In this document: positions 35,486 to 44,893 of the stretch, piece by piece | Layout: each line of letters opens with the position of its first letter | How positions within the stretch are numbered: position 1 is the first letter of the stretch | Source: JABDIY01 sp963803875 | Lineage (GTDB): Bacteria > Actinomycetota > Acidimicrobiia > Acidimicrobiales > SZUA-35 | Assembly: GCA_963803875.1 (NCBI GenBank) | Contig: CAWDOA010000013.1 | Location: forward strand, 1 to 64,000 | Length of the DNA: 64,000 nucleotides | Reading direction: 5' to 3' | Position numbers and translations under genes: made by a program | The notes under the pieces: model-generated | Told to the model about the DNA's origin: nothing | The model's database searches: none | What the model saw: only the letters and a program-made list of their open reading frames with translations

Positions 35486-38014
35486 TCAGCTCGTCACGAA
35501 CGCCGACAAGCGGGATGCCTCGCGCTCCCGCAGCGCTGCATTCACACGGTGTTTCTCCAGAATCTGCTCCACTGTCTTTTCAGCCTGGGTGAGGGGATGT
35601 TCGGCGATGAACGCAGCCACGTCGGCCACGTGCTCAGCAGAGTCGAGCGATGTGACGCCTTCGAGCATGCGGCTGAGTGCTGCGCTGGGAAAGAGTTCAC
35701 CGAGCCGATCCCAGTTGTCTTTGATGAACTGCCACGTGTGGGCTGCTGAGGTCCGGTTGGCCAGCGAAACGCGCAGCGCAAACGGAGCATCCTGTGATCG
35801 AACTTCGCCATCGAGCACCATGGCTCGAAACTGCCCAACCAGGTCGTCGGTTGGAAACGCGGTGAGACCGTAGAGGTAGCGGAGCTGCTCCTGGGGGTTC
35901 GTGTTGGTTCGGTACTCGTGCACGTAGTCGTTGAAATCGGCTTGGTCGCCTACCGATGCTGCGACCGTGATCGCCGCCGACAGCAGCGCGGGATCAACTA
36001 ACTCTGCGTCACGTCGACCGACCGAAACGGTTCGCTGACACTCACCCTGTACATCGGGATCTTCGGCGATTGTTCCCATTGCTTTGACCAGGTCGGCCCG
36101 CAACTGACGGTCGCGCGGCTTTTCGTTCTCGACCGGGGTGAGTCCGATGTTGGCCAGCATAGGAGCCAGGATGTCGTGGGCGATGGTCTTGAAACCATCG
36201 AGTGCCTCGGCATCAACCAGCCTGCTGAGGCGGTCAAGTCCGGCGATGATCCTCTGCCACACCGTCCGTGAGGTCTCTGCGGCCATTGCCTCCAACAAGG
36301 TGAGGAAGGTGGTACTCGACGTGGCACCCGCCAGTACCGACGCCCAGGCGTCGTCGATCAGGGCGTACCGCTCCACCTCGCTCAATTCGTTGTTGTCGAG
36401 CGAGCTCAAGCCCTCGAGCATCTCCGGCGGATAACTGACGCGCACGAAGCTGGCCCCATGGGCGTTCACGACCAGATGCGAACCGGCGGGGACGCCGACA
36501 TCGACCGGTTCATCACCGAGCACGAGCTTGGTGAGCGATCGACCTTCTCCGTCGATCAGGCTGTACCGAAGCGGAATCTGCCAACGGTGCGGTGCTCCCT
36601 CGGTGCCGCCCCCGGTGGCGAGGCAACGCGTCTGGCTGAGCGTGGCGACGCCGTTGGAGAACCTCACCTGGATGAGCGGGAAACCACCCTGATAGATCCA
36701 GCCGTCCATCATGTTGCGGACCGGGGTTTGGGTGGACTCCTCGAGTGCGTCCCAGAGGTCAGTGGTCACGGTGTTCCCGTAGGCGTGCTTTTCCATGTAG
36801 AGGCGAAGCCCCCTCCGGAACGCCTCCTCGCCAAGATGCTGTTCCAACATCCTCACCACCCCGGCGCCCTTTTCGTAGGTCAGGATGTCGAACATCCCTT
36901 CCGATTCCTCCGGGGTCTGTACCTCGAACTCGATCGGGCGAGTTGAGGCGAGGGCATCGGTGATCAAAGCCGAGCTACGCGACAGACCAAAGTCCGCCCA
37001 TCGGTTCCAGTCCGGCTGGTACTCGTCGGTGCACTTCATTTCCATGAACGTGGCGAACGCCTCGTTCAACCAGATGCCCTCCCACCAACTCATGGTCACG
37101 AGGTCTCCGAACCACATATGGGCCAGCTCGTGGTTGATGACATCAACCGAGCGCTGCTTCTCGGCCTGGGTGGTCACCAGCGGGTCGATCATGAGGATCG
37201 CTTCGCGAAACGTGATGCACCCCAGGTTCTCCATCGCGCCGAAAGCGAAATCAGGAATAGCGATCAGATCGACCTTGTCACCGGGGTACGGGACCCCGAA
37301 GTAATCTGCGAAGTAGCTGAGCGCGAACTCGGCGGCGTCGAGTGCGTATTCGGTCATGGTGGCCATGCCGGGCTTGGACACAATGCGCAGCGGCACACCA
37401 TCTACGTCACGGGTCTCACTGAATTCGAGCGGCCCGATCACCCACGCAACGAGGTAGGTGGACATCACCATCGTCGTCGCAAAATGTGCCGTGTGTCCGC
37501 CGTCGGGATGCTCATCTCGGCCGATTTCAGCTGCGTTGGACACCGACTCCATGCCAGGAGGAACCCTGAGAGAGATGTCGTAGGTGGCCTTGTAGGAGGG
37601 TTCGTCCCAACACGGGAAAGCTTTGCGGGCGTGGGGAGCCTCGAACTGAGTGGTTCCCAGGACTCGATTGTTGCCATCCAGATCCTTGAATTGGCTCAGA
37701 TAGAAACCGACCAGCTTCTCATTGAACTTGCCGGTGAACTCGATGTGAATCGAGGTGGTGGTTCCTTCCGGCGCTGCTTCGATCGTCATACGTTCATTGG
37801 CGTGATCCATCGTGAACGGCACCGCTGAGTCGTCGACGGTGACGGTTGAGACGACCAGCCCGTCGCTGTTCAATGTCATCGATTCCACTGGAGTGTCGAC
37901 ATCTGCGTTGATGGTGACGGAGCCACCAAAGGTGCCCGCATCGAAGTCGGGTTCGATCAGCAGCTTGTAGTTCCTGGGGGTGACCGAACACGGGAGCCGA
38001 TGGGGATCTGTCAC
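35486..38014 (-). CDS. pepN: Aminopeptidase N (M1 family)
   Basis: A zinc aminopeptidase of about 842 residues. The exopeptidase motif is AFGAMENLG, the zinc site is HELAHMWFGDLVTMSWWEG followed by the second ligand in LNEAFA, and a long C-terminal HEAT-like ERAP1_C domain follows. It removes N-terminal residues from peptides in the cytoplasm. The open frame extends to 38191 into the divergent kinase gene. GTG 38014 (VTDPHRLPCSVTP) matches the family N-terminus and leaves a promoter gap of 93 bases; ATG 38065 is the alternative. Confidence 0.94.
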   Translation of the reverse strand: MTDPHRLPCSVTPRNYKLLIEPDFDAGTFGGSVTINADVDTPVESMTLNSDGLVVSTVTVDDSAVPFTMDHANERMTIEAAPEGTTTSIHIEFTGKFNEKLVGFYLSQFKDLDGNNRVLGTTQFEAPHARKAFPCWDEPSYKATYDISLRVPPGMESVSNAAEIGRDEHPDGGHTAHFATTMVMSTYLVAWVIGPLEFSETRDVDGVPLRIVSKPGMATMTEYALDAAEFALSYFADYFGVPYPGDKVDLIAIPDFAFGAMENLGCITFREAILMIDPLVTTQAEKQRSVDVINHELAHMWFGDLVTMSWWEGIWLNEAFATFMEMKCTDEYQPDWNRWADFGLSRSSALITDALASTRPIEFEVQTPEESEGMFDILTYEKGAGVVRMLEQHLGEEAFRRGLRLYMEKHAYGNTVTTDLWDALEESTQTPVRNMMDGWIYQGGFPLIQVRFSNGVATLSQTRCLATGGGTEGAPHRWQIPLRYSLIDGEGRSLTKLVLGDEPVDVGVPAGSHLVVNAHGASFVRVSYPPEMLEGLSSLDNNELSEVERYALIDDAWASVLAGATSSTTFLTLLEAMAAETSRTVWQRIIAGLDRLSRLVDAEALDGFKTIAHDILAPMLANIGLTPVENEKPRDRQLRADLVKAMGTIAEDPDVQGECQRTVSVGRRDAELVDPALLSAAITVAASVGDQADFNDYVHEYRTNTNPQEQLRYLYGLTAFPTDDLVGQFRAMVLDGEVRSQDAPFALRVSLANRTSAAHTWQFIKDNWDRLGELFPSAALSRMLEGVTSLDSAEHVADVAAFIAEHPLTQAEKTVEQILEKHRVNAALREREASRLSAFVTS

Positions 38015-38107
38015 AGTTTCAACTTCAAGCACGACTGCGAGGCTACCCGTCCTGTAACGTCTCATACCGTTCCCTCCAGCCCCGAGATTGGCGAGAAACG
38101 ATGACAC

Positions 38108-39148
38108 ATGATCAGCGGACAACCTGAAATGGCCGGCATTGACTTCGACGTACTCGGAATCGGAAATGCAATCGTCGATGTGATCGCCCAATGTGATGAC
38201 GATTTTCTGAGCGAAGAAAGTATCACAAAGGGTGGGATGACACTGATCGACGAGGGCCGGGCCAAGCAGCTGTACCGGTCAATGGGTCCGGCGATCGAAG
38301 CCAGTGGCGGTTCGGTTGCCAACTCAATGGCCGGAATTGCCTCGTTCGGCGGCAACGCTGCGTTCATCGGAAAGGTGCACGCCGATCAGCTGGGCGAAGT
38401 ATTCACTCACGACATGCGGTCGGTTGGGGTGGCCTGCGACGTTGAGGGTACGAACGGTGGACCGGCGACCGCTCGGTCGCTCATTCTCGTCACGCCCGAC
38501 GCTCAGCGGTCGATGAGCACATTTCTCGGAATCTCCGGTCTGCTCGAGCCCCACGACGTCGACACAGACCTCGTGAAGGCCTCCACGCTGCTCTTCTGCG
38601 AGGGGTACCTGTGGGACGTCGAGTCCGCCAAGAAAGCGATTCGATTCGCGATGAGCACGGCTATCGAGGCTGGCAATCGTGTAGCTCTCAGCCTGTCCGA
38701 CACGTTCTGTGTCGACCGCCACCACTCGGAGTTCCGTGAACTCGTGGCTGGCCCTGTCGACACGCTGTTCGCGAACCGTGCCGAGCTTCTACGCCTCTAT
38801 GACACCGAGGACATCGAGGAGGCGTTCGAGCACGTTGGCAACGACGTCTCGCTCGGTTGCGTGACGATGGGAACGCTGGGGTCGATGCTGATCGACAACG
38901 GGCGACAGATCAAGATCCCGGCGTACCAGGTCGGCCACGTCGTCGACACCACCGGTGCTGGCGACCAGTACGCCGCCGGCGTATTGTTCGGGTTGGCTCA
39001 GGGTCGCCCTCTCGATGAGTGCGGCCGCCTCGGCTCGCTCGCAGCGGCTGAAGTGATCAGCCATGTGGGTCCCCGACCCCTCACCCCGCTGGCCGACCTC
39101 GACACGACCCATGCAACGGTTGACCCGAGGTCCTGGGTCAGCGAGTAG
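38108..39148 (+). CDS. PfkB family carbohydrate/nucleoside kinase (adenosine kinase-like)
   Basis: A 346-residue ribokinase-fold enzyme. FDVLGIGNAIVDVIAQ at the N-terminus and the glycine pair ASGGSVANSMAGIASFGG form the substrate lid and site. The catalytic and anion-hole motif is DTTGAGDQYAAGVLFG. The order and the N-terminal text are closest to adenosine kinases and related purine nucleoside or sugar kinases. It starts at ATG 38108, divergent from pepN, and is convergent with the dehydrogenase at 39170 with 21 bases between stops. Confidence 0.9.
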   Translation: MISGQPEMAGIDFDVLGIGNAIVDVIAQCDDDFLSEESITKGGMTLIDEGRAKQLYRSMGPAIEASGGSVANSMAGIASFGGNAAFIGKVHADQLGEVFTHDMRSVGVACDVEGTNGGPATARSLILVTPDAQRSMSTFLGISGLLEPHDVDTDLVKASTLLFCEGYLWDVESAKKAIRFAMSTAIEAGNRVALSLSDTFCVDRHHSEFRELVAGPVDTLFANRAELLRLYDTEDIEEAFEHVGNDVSLGCVTMGTLGSMLIDNGRQIKIPAYQVGHVVDTTGAGDQYAAGVLFGLAQGRPLDECGRLGSLAAAEVISHVGPRPLTPLADLDTTHATVDPRSWVSE

Positions 39149-39169
39149 CTTCCGCGCCGCGTCGTGGAA

Positions 39170-40594
39170 TCAGACGCTCCAACCCACCAGCTTGGTATCG
39201 AGGTATTCGTCCAAGCCGACGTGTCCCCCTTCGCGACCAATCCCGCTCTCCTTCATCCCTCCGAAGGGTGCAGCAGCCGCAGTGGGATTGATGTCGTTGA
39301 TCCCGATTATGCCGAAACGAAGACCCTCGGCGATCCGCCAAGCCCGACCGATATCCCGGGTGTACAGATACGCCGCCAGCCCGTACGCGGTGTCATTCGC
39401 CTTGGCGAGGATGTCCTCTTCGTCATCGAAAATGATCACCGGAGCGACAGGGCCGAAGGTCTCTTCGGTATGGATGATCATCTCCGATGTCACCCCGGCC
39501 AGCACCGTGGGAGCATAGAAGAATCCGCGGTCCAGGCCGTCGTCGGTGAGTCTCGTACCACCGGTTCGAATTTCGGCACCCTTGGCCACAGCGTCTCGTA
39601 CTTGTCGCTCGACCTTGGCCACGCTCGGTTCGTCCACCAGCGGCCCGATCGACACTCCCGCCACGGTCCCATCACCGGCTCTCATCTTGTTGACCCGTTC
39701 GGTCAACGTGTCGAGAAAAGCGCCGGCGATCGAACGCTGCACATAGATGCGGTTGGGGCTGATACAGGCTTGACCGGTATTGAGGAACTTCACCAACGAA
39801 GCTCCCTTCGCAGCGTGCACCGGGTCAGCATCATCAAAGACGATGAACGGGGCATGACCCCCCAGCTCCATGGAGACCCGTTTGATCGTCGGTGCCGCTT
39901 TTCTGGCGAGTAGCTTGCCAACCTCGGTCGATCCGGTGAACGTGAGCTTTCGGACCCTTGGATCCTCGAGCCAGGCAGTGCCGATCGCTTCGGGCTCGCT
40001 GCTCGTCACCATGTTCACGACTCCGGCGGGAACACCGGCGTCGTGGAAGATCTCGAACACTGCACGCGCACAGAGCGGGGTTTGCTCGGCGGGCTTGAGC
40101 ACGACCGTGCAACCGGCCGCCAGCGCCGGACCGATCTTGCGAGTGAGCATCGAGATCGGGTAGTTCCACGGCGTAATGGCTGCGCACACCCCAACCGGTT
40201 GTCGCATCACCACGAACCTCTGATCTGGCCGAGGGGCGGGAATGGTCTCGCCGTAGATCCGCTTTGCTTCCTCGGCGTACCACAGAAGGAAATCTGCGCC
40301 GTACTTGACCTCATTGCGAGCAGCCTTCAGCGGTTTGCCCTGTTCCGAGGTCATCAGCTGTGCGAGATCTTCTGATCGTTCGGTCATCAGCTCCCAACAC
40401 CGATACAACACAGCCGAACGTTCATAGGCAGTGGTGGCCGACCACGACTCGAACGCACTGTTTGCCGCGGCCACAGCATCCGCCGCCTGGTCCGCTCCCG
40501 CATCGCCAGCCACGCCTATCACGTCACCGGTCGCCGGATTTGTCACCTGGAAGGTTTGGTCCGATTCCACCCATTGGCCTGCGATGTAGTGCAC
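39170..40594 (-). CDS. gabD: NAD(P)-dependent succinate-semialdehyde dehydrogenase family enzyme
   Basis: A 474-residue aldehyde dehydrogenase. Motifs: ITPWNYPISMLTRKIGPALA, cofactor-site KPAEQTPLCA, FTGSTEVGKLLA, catalytic Glu in SMELGGHAPFIVF, catalytic Cys in FLNTGQACISPNRIYV, and ETFGPVAPVI. The pattern KRVSMELGGHAPFIVFDDAD is typical of GabD, which oxidises succinate semialdehyde to succinate; related glutarate semialdehyde activity is possible. GTG 40594 (VHYIAGQWVES) is the family start. No gabT is adjacent. Confidence 0.9.
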   Translation of the reverse strand: MHYIAGQWVESDQTFQVTNPATGDVIGVAGDAGADQAADAVAAANSAFESWSATTAYERSAVLYRCWELMTERSEDLAQLMTSEQGKPLKAARNEVKYGADFLLWYAEEAKRIYGETIPAPRPDQRFVVMRQPVGVCAAITPWNYPISMLTRKIGPALAAGCTVVLKPAEQTPLCARAVFEIFHDAGVPAGVVNMVTSSEPEAIGTAWLEDPRVRKLTFTGSTEVGKLLARKAAPTIKRVSMELGGHAPFIVFDDADPVHAAKGASLVKFLNTGQACISPNRIYVQRSIAGAFLDTLTERVNKMRAGDGTVAGVSIGPLVDEPSVAKVERQVRDAVAKGAEIRTGGTRLTDDGLDRGFFYAPTVLAGVTSEMIIHTEETFGPVAPVIIFDDEEDILAKANDTAYGLAAYLYTRDIGRAWRIAEGLRFGIIGINDINPTAAAAPFGGMKESGIGREGGHVGLDEYLDTKLVGWSV

Positions 40595-40693
40595 GCCGAA
40601 ACCGTATCGTCCGCCGAGGGATGTGGGGAATTGCCCACAGGCGCGATCTTCCAATTAGTGAATAAAACCAACGTACGCGTGATACAAACAAGT

Positions 40694-40731
40694 GTGTCGG
40701 CGGGGGCGCGTCGCCCCGCTCCTGCCGACAC
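40694..40731. repeat. Strong nested hairpin in the spacer
   Basis: GTGTCGGC (40694-40701) pairs with GCCGACAC (40724-40731). Inside, GGGGCG (40703-40708) pairs with CGCCCC (40712-40717) around CGT. It lies about 100 bases upstream of the dehydrogenase start at 40594 and 45 bases before the repeated units. It could be part of the same repeat element or a bidirectional terminator without a T-run. Confidence 0.55.
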
Positions 40732-40780
40732 GTAATTGTCTCCGACGGCCCTTCGGGTCGGCCCGGAACGGTTGTCCCTC

Positions 40781-40930
40781 CGGGGCGAGTATTGGCGCGC
40801 GGCGCCGACGAACGGCGGCCTCTCGGGTCCATGTTCTCACCCGCTGGCGCTCGCTTCTCGGACACGCCCTTCGGGGCGAGTATTGGCGCGAGCGCCGACG
40901 AACGGCGGCCTCTTGGGTCCATGTTCTCAC
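40781..40930. repeat. Two copies of a ~60-bp repeat, period 91 bases
   Basis: Copy 1 (40781-40840) and copy 2 (40872-40930) both begin CGGGGCGAGTATTGGCGCG, share GCGCCGACGAACGGCGGCCT and end GGGTCCATGTTCTCAC. They differ at only a few positions and by a one-base gap. No convincing protein is read in any frame. The 380-base spacer 40595-40974 therefore holds a promoter-like AT-rich part (40655-40690), the hairpin and these repeats. Confidence 0.75.
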
Positions 40931-40974
40931 TCAAGCCTGGCGGCCCTTCCCGGGGCAGTCGGCTGAGGGTCGTG

Positions 40975-42027
40975 TTACTGGAGTTGAGCGCCGGCCAGGG
41001 GAGCGGTTGGTTCACCCAGGAAATGGCCTTGGCCCCAATCGACACCGAGCTTGCGCAGTGTCCGAAGCTGATTCCAGGTCTCTACGTTTTCGCCCACTAC
41101 CCACGCACCCATCCGATGGGCCATGTCGACCACTGCGGCGACCACGGCAGTCGATGCGGGCTCGTCCACGGTCCTGGTGAGACGGCCGTTCAGTTTCACC
41201 ACGTCGGGCTCGAACTCGGCTACTACCGACAGGCTGGCGAATCCGTCCCCCACGTCGTCAACCGCGATCCGAACACCACGCTTGCGCACCTCACGTAGCT
41301 GACGAGCGGCGGCGACGATGTTGTTGTACCGATTCCATTCCACGGCTTCGAACACGATCTGATCGGCAGACACGCCGAGGGCTTCGGCCTGATCGATGCA
41401 GGAGTGAATCGCTTCGGTGTCGAACTGTCCACCGGGTGCGCCGAGGTTGAGGAACAACAGACCCTCACCCAACCAGCTGGCGTCCACCGCCCGCAGGCTG
41501 AGGTTGCGCATCAGTTGGTCGTAGGCTCCCACCCGACCAGCGCGTGTCGCCGTCTGGATGAGCTGGTGTGCATCGATAACACCATTGGGTCCAACGCCTC
41601 TAACCAACGCCTCGAAACCAACCGCCGAACGCTTCTTCAGAGAAACCACCGGTTGGAATCGGACTTCGTATCGCTCGGGTTCAGCATCTGGATCGGCGGT
41701 GAGGCCGAGGCGAGTTGCGTGCCGAGACAGCGTTGTGCCCAGTAGGGCATAACGGTGCCACTGCGACGTGGACAGGTCGGCGGGGGCAAAGGCCAGTCGG
41801 ATGTCGCTCAGGCGATCGGGAAACGCACGGATCATTGCGGTTGTGAATTCGTCGGCGTCATAGACGGCAACGTGTGCCTCCGACGAACTGACGTCGACGA
41901 CGTCGGCATACGACGCCGCAAACTCCTCTGCATCGGACTGAAGGGCGTCATCGGTCGAACCGATCAATACTGCCATTTCGGTGCCGAGGGGCAGCGTGGT
42001 TCTCATTGATGCGTGAGCCAGAGCCAT
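40975..42027 (-). CDS. EAL domain protein (possible c-di-GMP phosphodiesterase)
   Basis: A 350-residue protein. The first ~115 residues form an N-terminal domain of unknown type that may sense a signal. The EAL domain follows: VGFEALVRG (EAL), LLFLNLG (Asn ligand), IVFEAVEWN (Glu), IAVDDVGDGFASL (the DD pair), DVVKLNGRL (Lys), VGENVETWNQL (Glu) and GVDWGQGHFLG (Gln). Most metal and catalytic positions are kept, so hydrolysis of c-di-GMP is plausible, although GENVE departs from the usual AEGVE. It starts at ATG 42027. Confidence 0.85.
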   Translation of the reverse strand: MALAHASMRTTLPLGTEMAVLIGSTDDALQSDAEEFAASYADVVDVSSSEAHVAVYDADEFTTAMIRAFPDRLSDIRLAFAPADLSTSQWHRYALLGTTLSRHATRLGLTADPDAEPERYEVRFQPVVSLKKRSAVGFEALVRGVGPNGVIDAHQLIQTATRAGRVGAYDQLMRNLSLRAVDASWLGEGLLFLNLGAPGGQFDTEAIHSCIDQAEALGVSADQIVFEAVEWNRYNNIVAAARQLREVRKRGVRIAVDDVGDGFASLSVVAEFEPDVVKLNGRLTRTVDEPASTAVVAAVVDMAHRMGAWVVGENVETWNQLRTLRKLGVDWGQGHFLGEPTAPLAGAQLQ

Positions 42028-42180
42028 GTGAGCAACCGTAGCGAATAGTCACCTTGCCCTGCCGACTCTCCGGACCGATAGGGCCCATCCACCCAGCTGG
42101 CAAGCGCGAGAAGATCACCGGGCGTGTCATTGGTTTCACTGTCCACGTCGGGCGTTCCGCACGGTGGCCAGACACTCACT

Positions 42181-42230
42181 CTGCGAGGAAAGGGCCTCGG
42201 ACCAGCTGCGAGGACAGGGCCTCGGACCGG
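42181..42230. repeat. 25-bp tandem duplication
   Basis: TGCGAGGAaAGGGCCTCGGA-CCaGC at 42181-42205 is repeated at 42206-42230 with two mismatches. It lies in the 281-base spacer between the divergent EAL gene and the DMFase-like gene, where nothing else is recognised. Confidence 0.7.
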
Positions 42231-42308
42231 CATCGTCACTCCCCCCGATCACTCCGGCACGGTCGGCGCACGGCAACGACCGGGCTCAGAGGCAACTACC
42301 GTCCACTC

Positions 42309-43868
42309 ATGGCAGATGACGTCACGTTCTATGATCAGATCGAGGGTTATGCCGGTCGCCTGAGTTACTCCCCGGGCGAGTCGGTTCTTCTCCACGTGTC
42401 AACCACAGCTGACACCTACGACGCGGTGATCGAACGATGGGGAGTCGAGAGGTCCGAGGTCTGGCGACGGGAAGGAATAGCCGGATCACATACACCGGCA
42501 CCCGCTGACGCCGATGCCAACGGATGCCGTTGGCCCGAATCGGTCTCGGTGGAGATCGGATCGGACTGGCGGTCGGGCTTTTATCTCGTCACCCTTACCG
42601 CTCGTGGTGCTCCCGCCAATCGCTCGACTTCCCACGCCGGGTTTGTTGTGCGTTCGGCTTCTACTGCGTCGTCTCGAACCAGGCGCGCCGTACTGGTACT
42701 TGCCACCAACACGTGGAATGCATACAACAACTGGGGCGGGAAGAGTCTCTACACCGGCGGCAGTCGCGTCTCGTTCCGCCGCCCGTTTGGGCGAGGGATG
42801 TTGTGTCGACCCGAGGTGGAGCGCGACGATCGTAAATCCCGGCCAACCCGATGGGGTGAGGAACCTGACGTTGATGGCCTCACGTTCCAGAACTACCGAT
42901 TCGACCGCGGCTATCCGCCGGCGATCGGATCGACCGGCTGGTTCACTTTCGAACGCCGCTTCGTGGAGTGGGCCGAGTCTGAAGGCTACGAATTCGATTT
43001 CGCTATTTCCGCGGACCTTGAACAGAACCCCACCGCTCTGGACGGGTACGACCTGATGCTGAGCATCGGCCACGACGAGTACTGGTCGGCGAGGCAGCGG
43101 CGAACGGTTGAACGGTTCGTAGAAGCAGGTGGGAATCTGGCAAGTTTCAGCGGCAACACGATGTTCTGGCAGGTGCGTCTGGAGGGTGACGATCATGATC
43201 CCCATGCGTGGATGGTGTGCCACAAGTACACCGCCCACATCACCGATCCCGTGACGCAGACAAACCCTGAATTGACCACTGGAATGTGGTGTGACCCAAT
43301 TGTCGGCAACCCCGAGTGGCGGCTCCTCGGCGGTGGTTCAGCCTTCGGGTTGTACTACCGGTTTGGGGCTGCGGTGATGCGTGGAAGCGGAGGGTTCACG
43401 GTCTATCGGGACGACCACTGGCTGTTGGCGAACAGCGGTCTGCGGTACGGGGATGTGCTGGGCGCCAAACATGGAGCTGTGGGGTATGAAACGCTCGGTG
43501 TGCCGCTGCAGTTCGACGAGTACCAGTTGCCGGTGGTGGCCGATCGACCCGACGTCCCGTCCGACAGCGAAGTGGTGGCGTTCGCTCCGGCATCGAATTG
43601 CGCGATGGGGGAGTACCCCAAGTCCATCAGTGCGTTGAGTGATCAAGGCGATCTCGAGTTCATCGCCGAACGCGTCTACGGAGCGGTGAACGAAGACAAC
43701 CTGAAGCGGGCCCGCCATGGAAATGCCGTCCTGCTTGTCTGCCGGCCCTTCGACGGTGGCGGAGAAGTGGTCACGGTCGGCACCACCGACTGGGCGTTTG
43801 CGCTGGCCGATGATGAACCGGTGGCACAGGTCACTCGAAACGTGCTCGACCGCTATACCGGCGCCTAG
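42309..43868 (+). CDS. N,N-dimethylformamidase beta-subunit-like protein
   Basis: This 519-residue protein resembles the large subunit C-terminal part of N,N-dimethylformamidase (DmfA2). Seen: VLATNTWNAYNNWGGKSLY, FERRFVEWAESEGYEFDFA, LSIGHDEYWSARQRRTVERFVEAGGNLASFSGNTMFW and CRPFDGGGEVVTVGTTDWAF. These are the glutamine-amidotransferase-like core of that enzyme. The N-terminal ~110 residues look like a beta-sandwich (YAGRLSYSPGESVLLHVST). Whether it is an amidase on small formamides is unproven; no small (alpha) subunit gene is nearby. ATG 42309 is chosen because upstream sequence includes the tandem repeat. Confidence 0.8.
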   Translation: MADDVTFYDQIEGYAGRLSYSPGESVLLHVSTTADTYDAVIERWGVERSEVWRREGIAGSHTPAPADADANGCRWPESVSVEIGSDWRSGFYLVTLTARGAPANRSTSHAGFVVRSASTASSRTRRAVLVLATNTWNAYNNWGGKSLYTGGSRVSFRRPFGRGMLCRPEVERDDRKSRPTRWGEEPDVDGLTFQNYRFDRGYPPAIGSTGWFTFERRFVEWAESEGYEFDFAISADLEQNPTALDGYDLMLSIGHDEYWSARQRRTVERFVEAGGNLASFSGNTMFWQVRLEGDDHDPHAWMVCHKYTAHITDPVTQTNPELTTGMWCDPIVGNPEWRLLGGGSAFGLYYRFGAAVMRGSGGFTVYRDDHWLLANSGLRYGDVLGAKHGAVGYETLGVPLQFDEYQLPVVADRPDVPSDSEVVAFAPASNCAMGEYPKSISALSDQGDLEFIAERVYGAVNEDNLKRARHGNAVLLVCRPFDGGGEVVTVGTTDWAFALADDEPVAQVTRNVLDRYTGA

Positions 43869-44800
43869 TAGAACACCGACCGAGAACGGGGGCGCCGTAC
43901 CGACTTGTAGTGTTGGCTCCCGCCTCGGTTCCACAGCCATTCGTCCACATGCATTGCCCACACGTTCGGGCGGTCGATGAGCGCCACGAGTTCCTCCACC
44001 GCAACGACCGCGGCCGCCCGCAGTTCGACCTCGGCAGCCGAACCGGGTTCGAGTCGTTCTCCTCGCTCGATGGAGGCGACGACGTCGGGATCGACGTCGA
44101 TCGCCCCATCCAGGCGGAGTACGTGAGGTACCAAGTTGTCCGCGAATGCGGTGAGCCGATGGAGGTCTTTGAAGCGCCAGAGTCCTTCCCGAGCAAGGTC
44201 GGCAGGGGTGATCTGGGCTCGCTTGTAGAACGCCACCGTTTCGGCACCGTGCCGCTCGGTGTCAGCGTAGAACGGCATGCTGATCAGGTCGGCGGCCAGG
44301 CTCTCCGCCGAATCTCCGGAGCGCTCGAGAACTGACTTTGCGGTTCCGCCATGATCGGCGAGGAATGCACCAAGATCGTTGAGGGCGATCGCGAACCGGG
44401 ACATGAGCTGTTCCACTGGCCCGCCATCCATCTCCTGGCCAAATACCTGAGAGCAGTCCTCGGTGGTGAACCTCAGCAGGCGGTCCACTCTGAGAGGTCC
44501 CGTAGCATCGAGGTAGCGGATCAGTCGCACGAGCATTGTTTGAGCTCCCGACATCCCTGGCTCCTTGCGAATCACGTCGTGATAGCCGCTGCCGAAATTG
44601 ACTGCGTTCGCAGCCAAGGAACGCAGAGCCCGGGCTTCGTCGAATGTCACGGTCTGATCGGTCTCGGGTTTGATGGCCGACACCGCGGCCCCCGCCAGCC
44701 GGTCGAGTCCGCCTGCATTGAGTGCGACGATTGTGCCGCTGTCGAGCGCCCGTCGGCAGCTTGCCCGCACCAACGCACAGAGGCCGACCTCATCGAACAC
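43865..44800 (-). CDS. Queuosine salvage protein (Qng1/DUF2419 family)
   Basis: A 311-residue protein. The signature NAVNFGSGYHDVIRKEPGMSGA, AFYKRAQITPADL, FKDLHRLTAFADNLVPHVLRLDGA and ELRAAAVVAVEELV match the DUF2419 family, queuosine 5'-phosphate N-glycohydrolases that release queuine for salvage. The Asp in TAFADNLVP corresponds to the conserved catalytic region. The start is GTG 44800. It overlaps the DMFase-like gene by 4 bases tail to tail and is divergent from phosphoglucomutase. With queG at 15395 it shows queuosine use in this organism. Confidence 0.9.
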   Translation of the reverse strand: MFDEVGLCALVRASCRRALDSGTIVALNAGGLDRLAGAAVSAIKPETDQTVTFDEARALRSLAANAVNFGSGYHDVIRKEPGMSGAQTMLVRLIRYLDATGPLRVDRLLRFTTEDCSQVFGQEMDGGPVEQLMSRFAIALNDLGAFLADHGGTAKSVLERSGDSAESLAADLISMPFYADTERHGAETVAFYKRAQITPADLAREGLWRFKDLHRLTAFADNLVPHVLRLDGAIDVDPDVVASIERGERLEPGSAAEVELRAAAVVAVEELVALIDRPNVWAMHVDEWLWNRGGSQHYKSVRRPRSRSVFY

Positions 44801-44893
44801 TCTCCGAACCTATCGACGAACCGCTTCACGGCGCAGATCGGAGATGCGGTTCCACAACTTCGTCTGCTCCCAGTCGAGTATTAGGGTCGGCCC

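Noticed and set aside
40694..40930. CRISPR-like array
   Set aside because: Only two units of ~60 bases with a ~31-base gap, no further repeats and no cas genes.
40655..40966. Open frames across the 40.7-40.9 kb repeats
   Set aside because: Arg-rich translations repeat with the DNA units in several frames; the region behaves as non-coding repeat.
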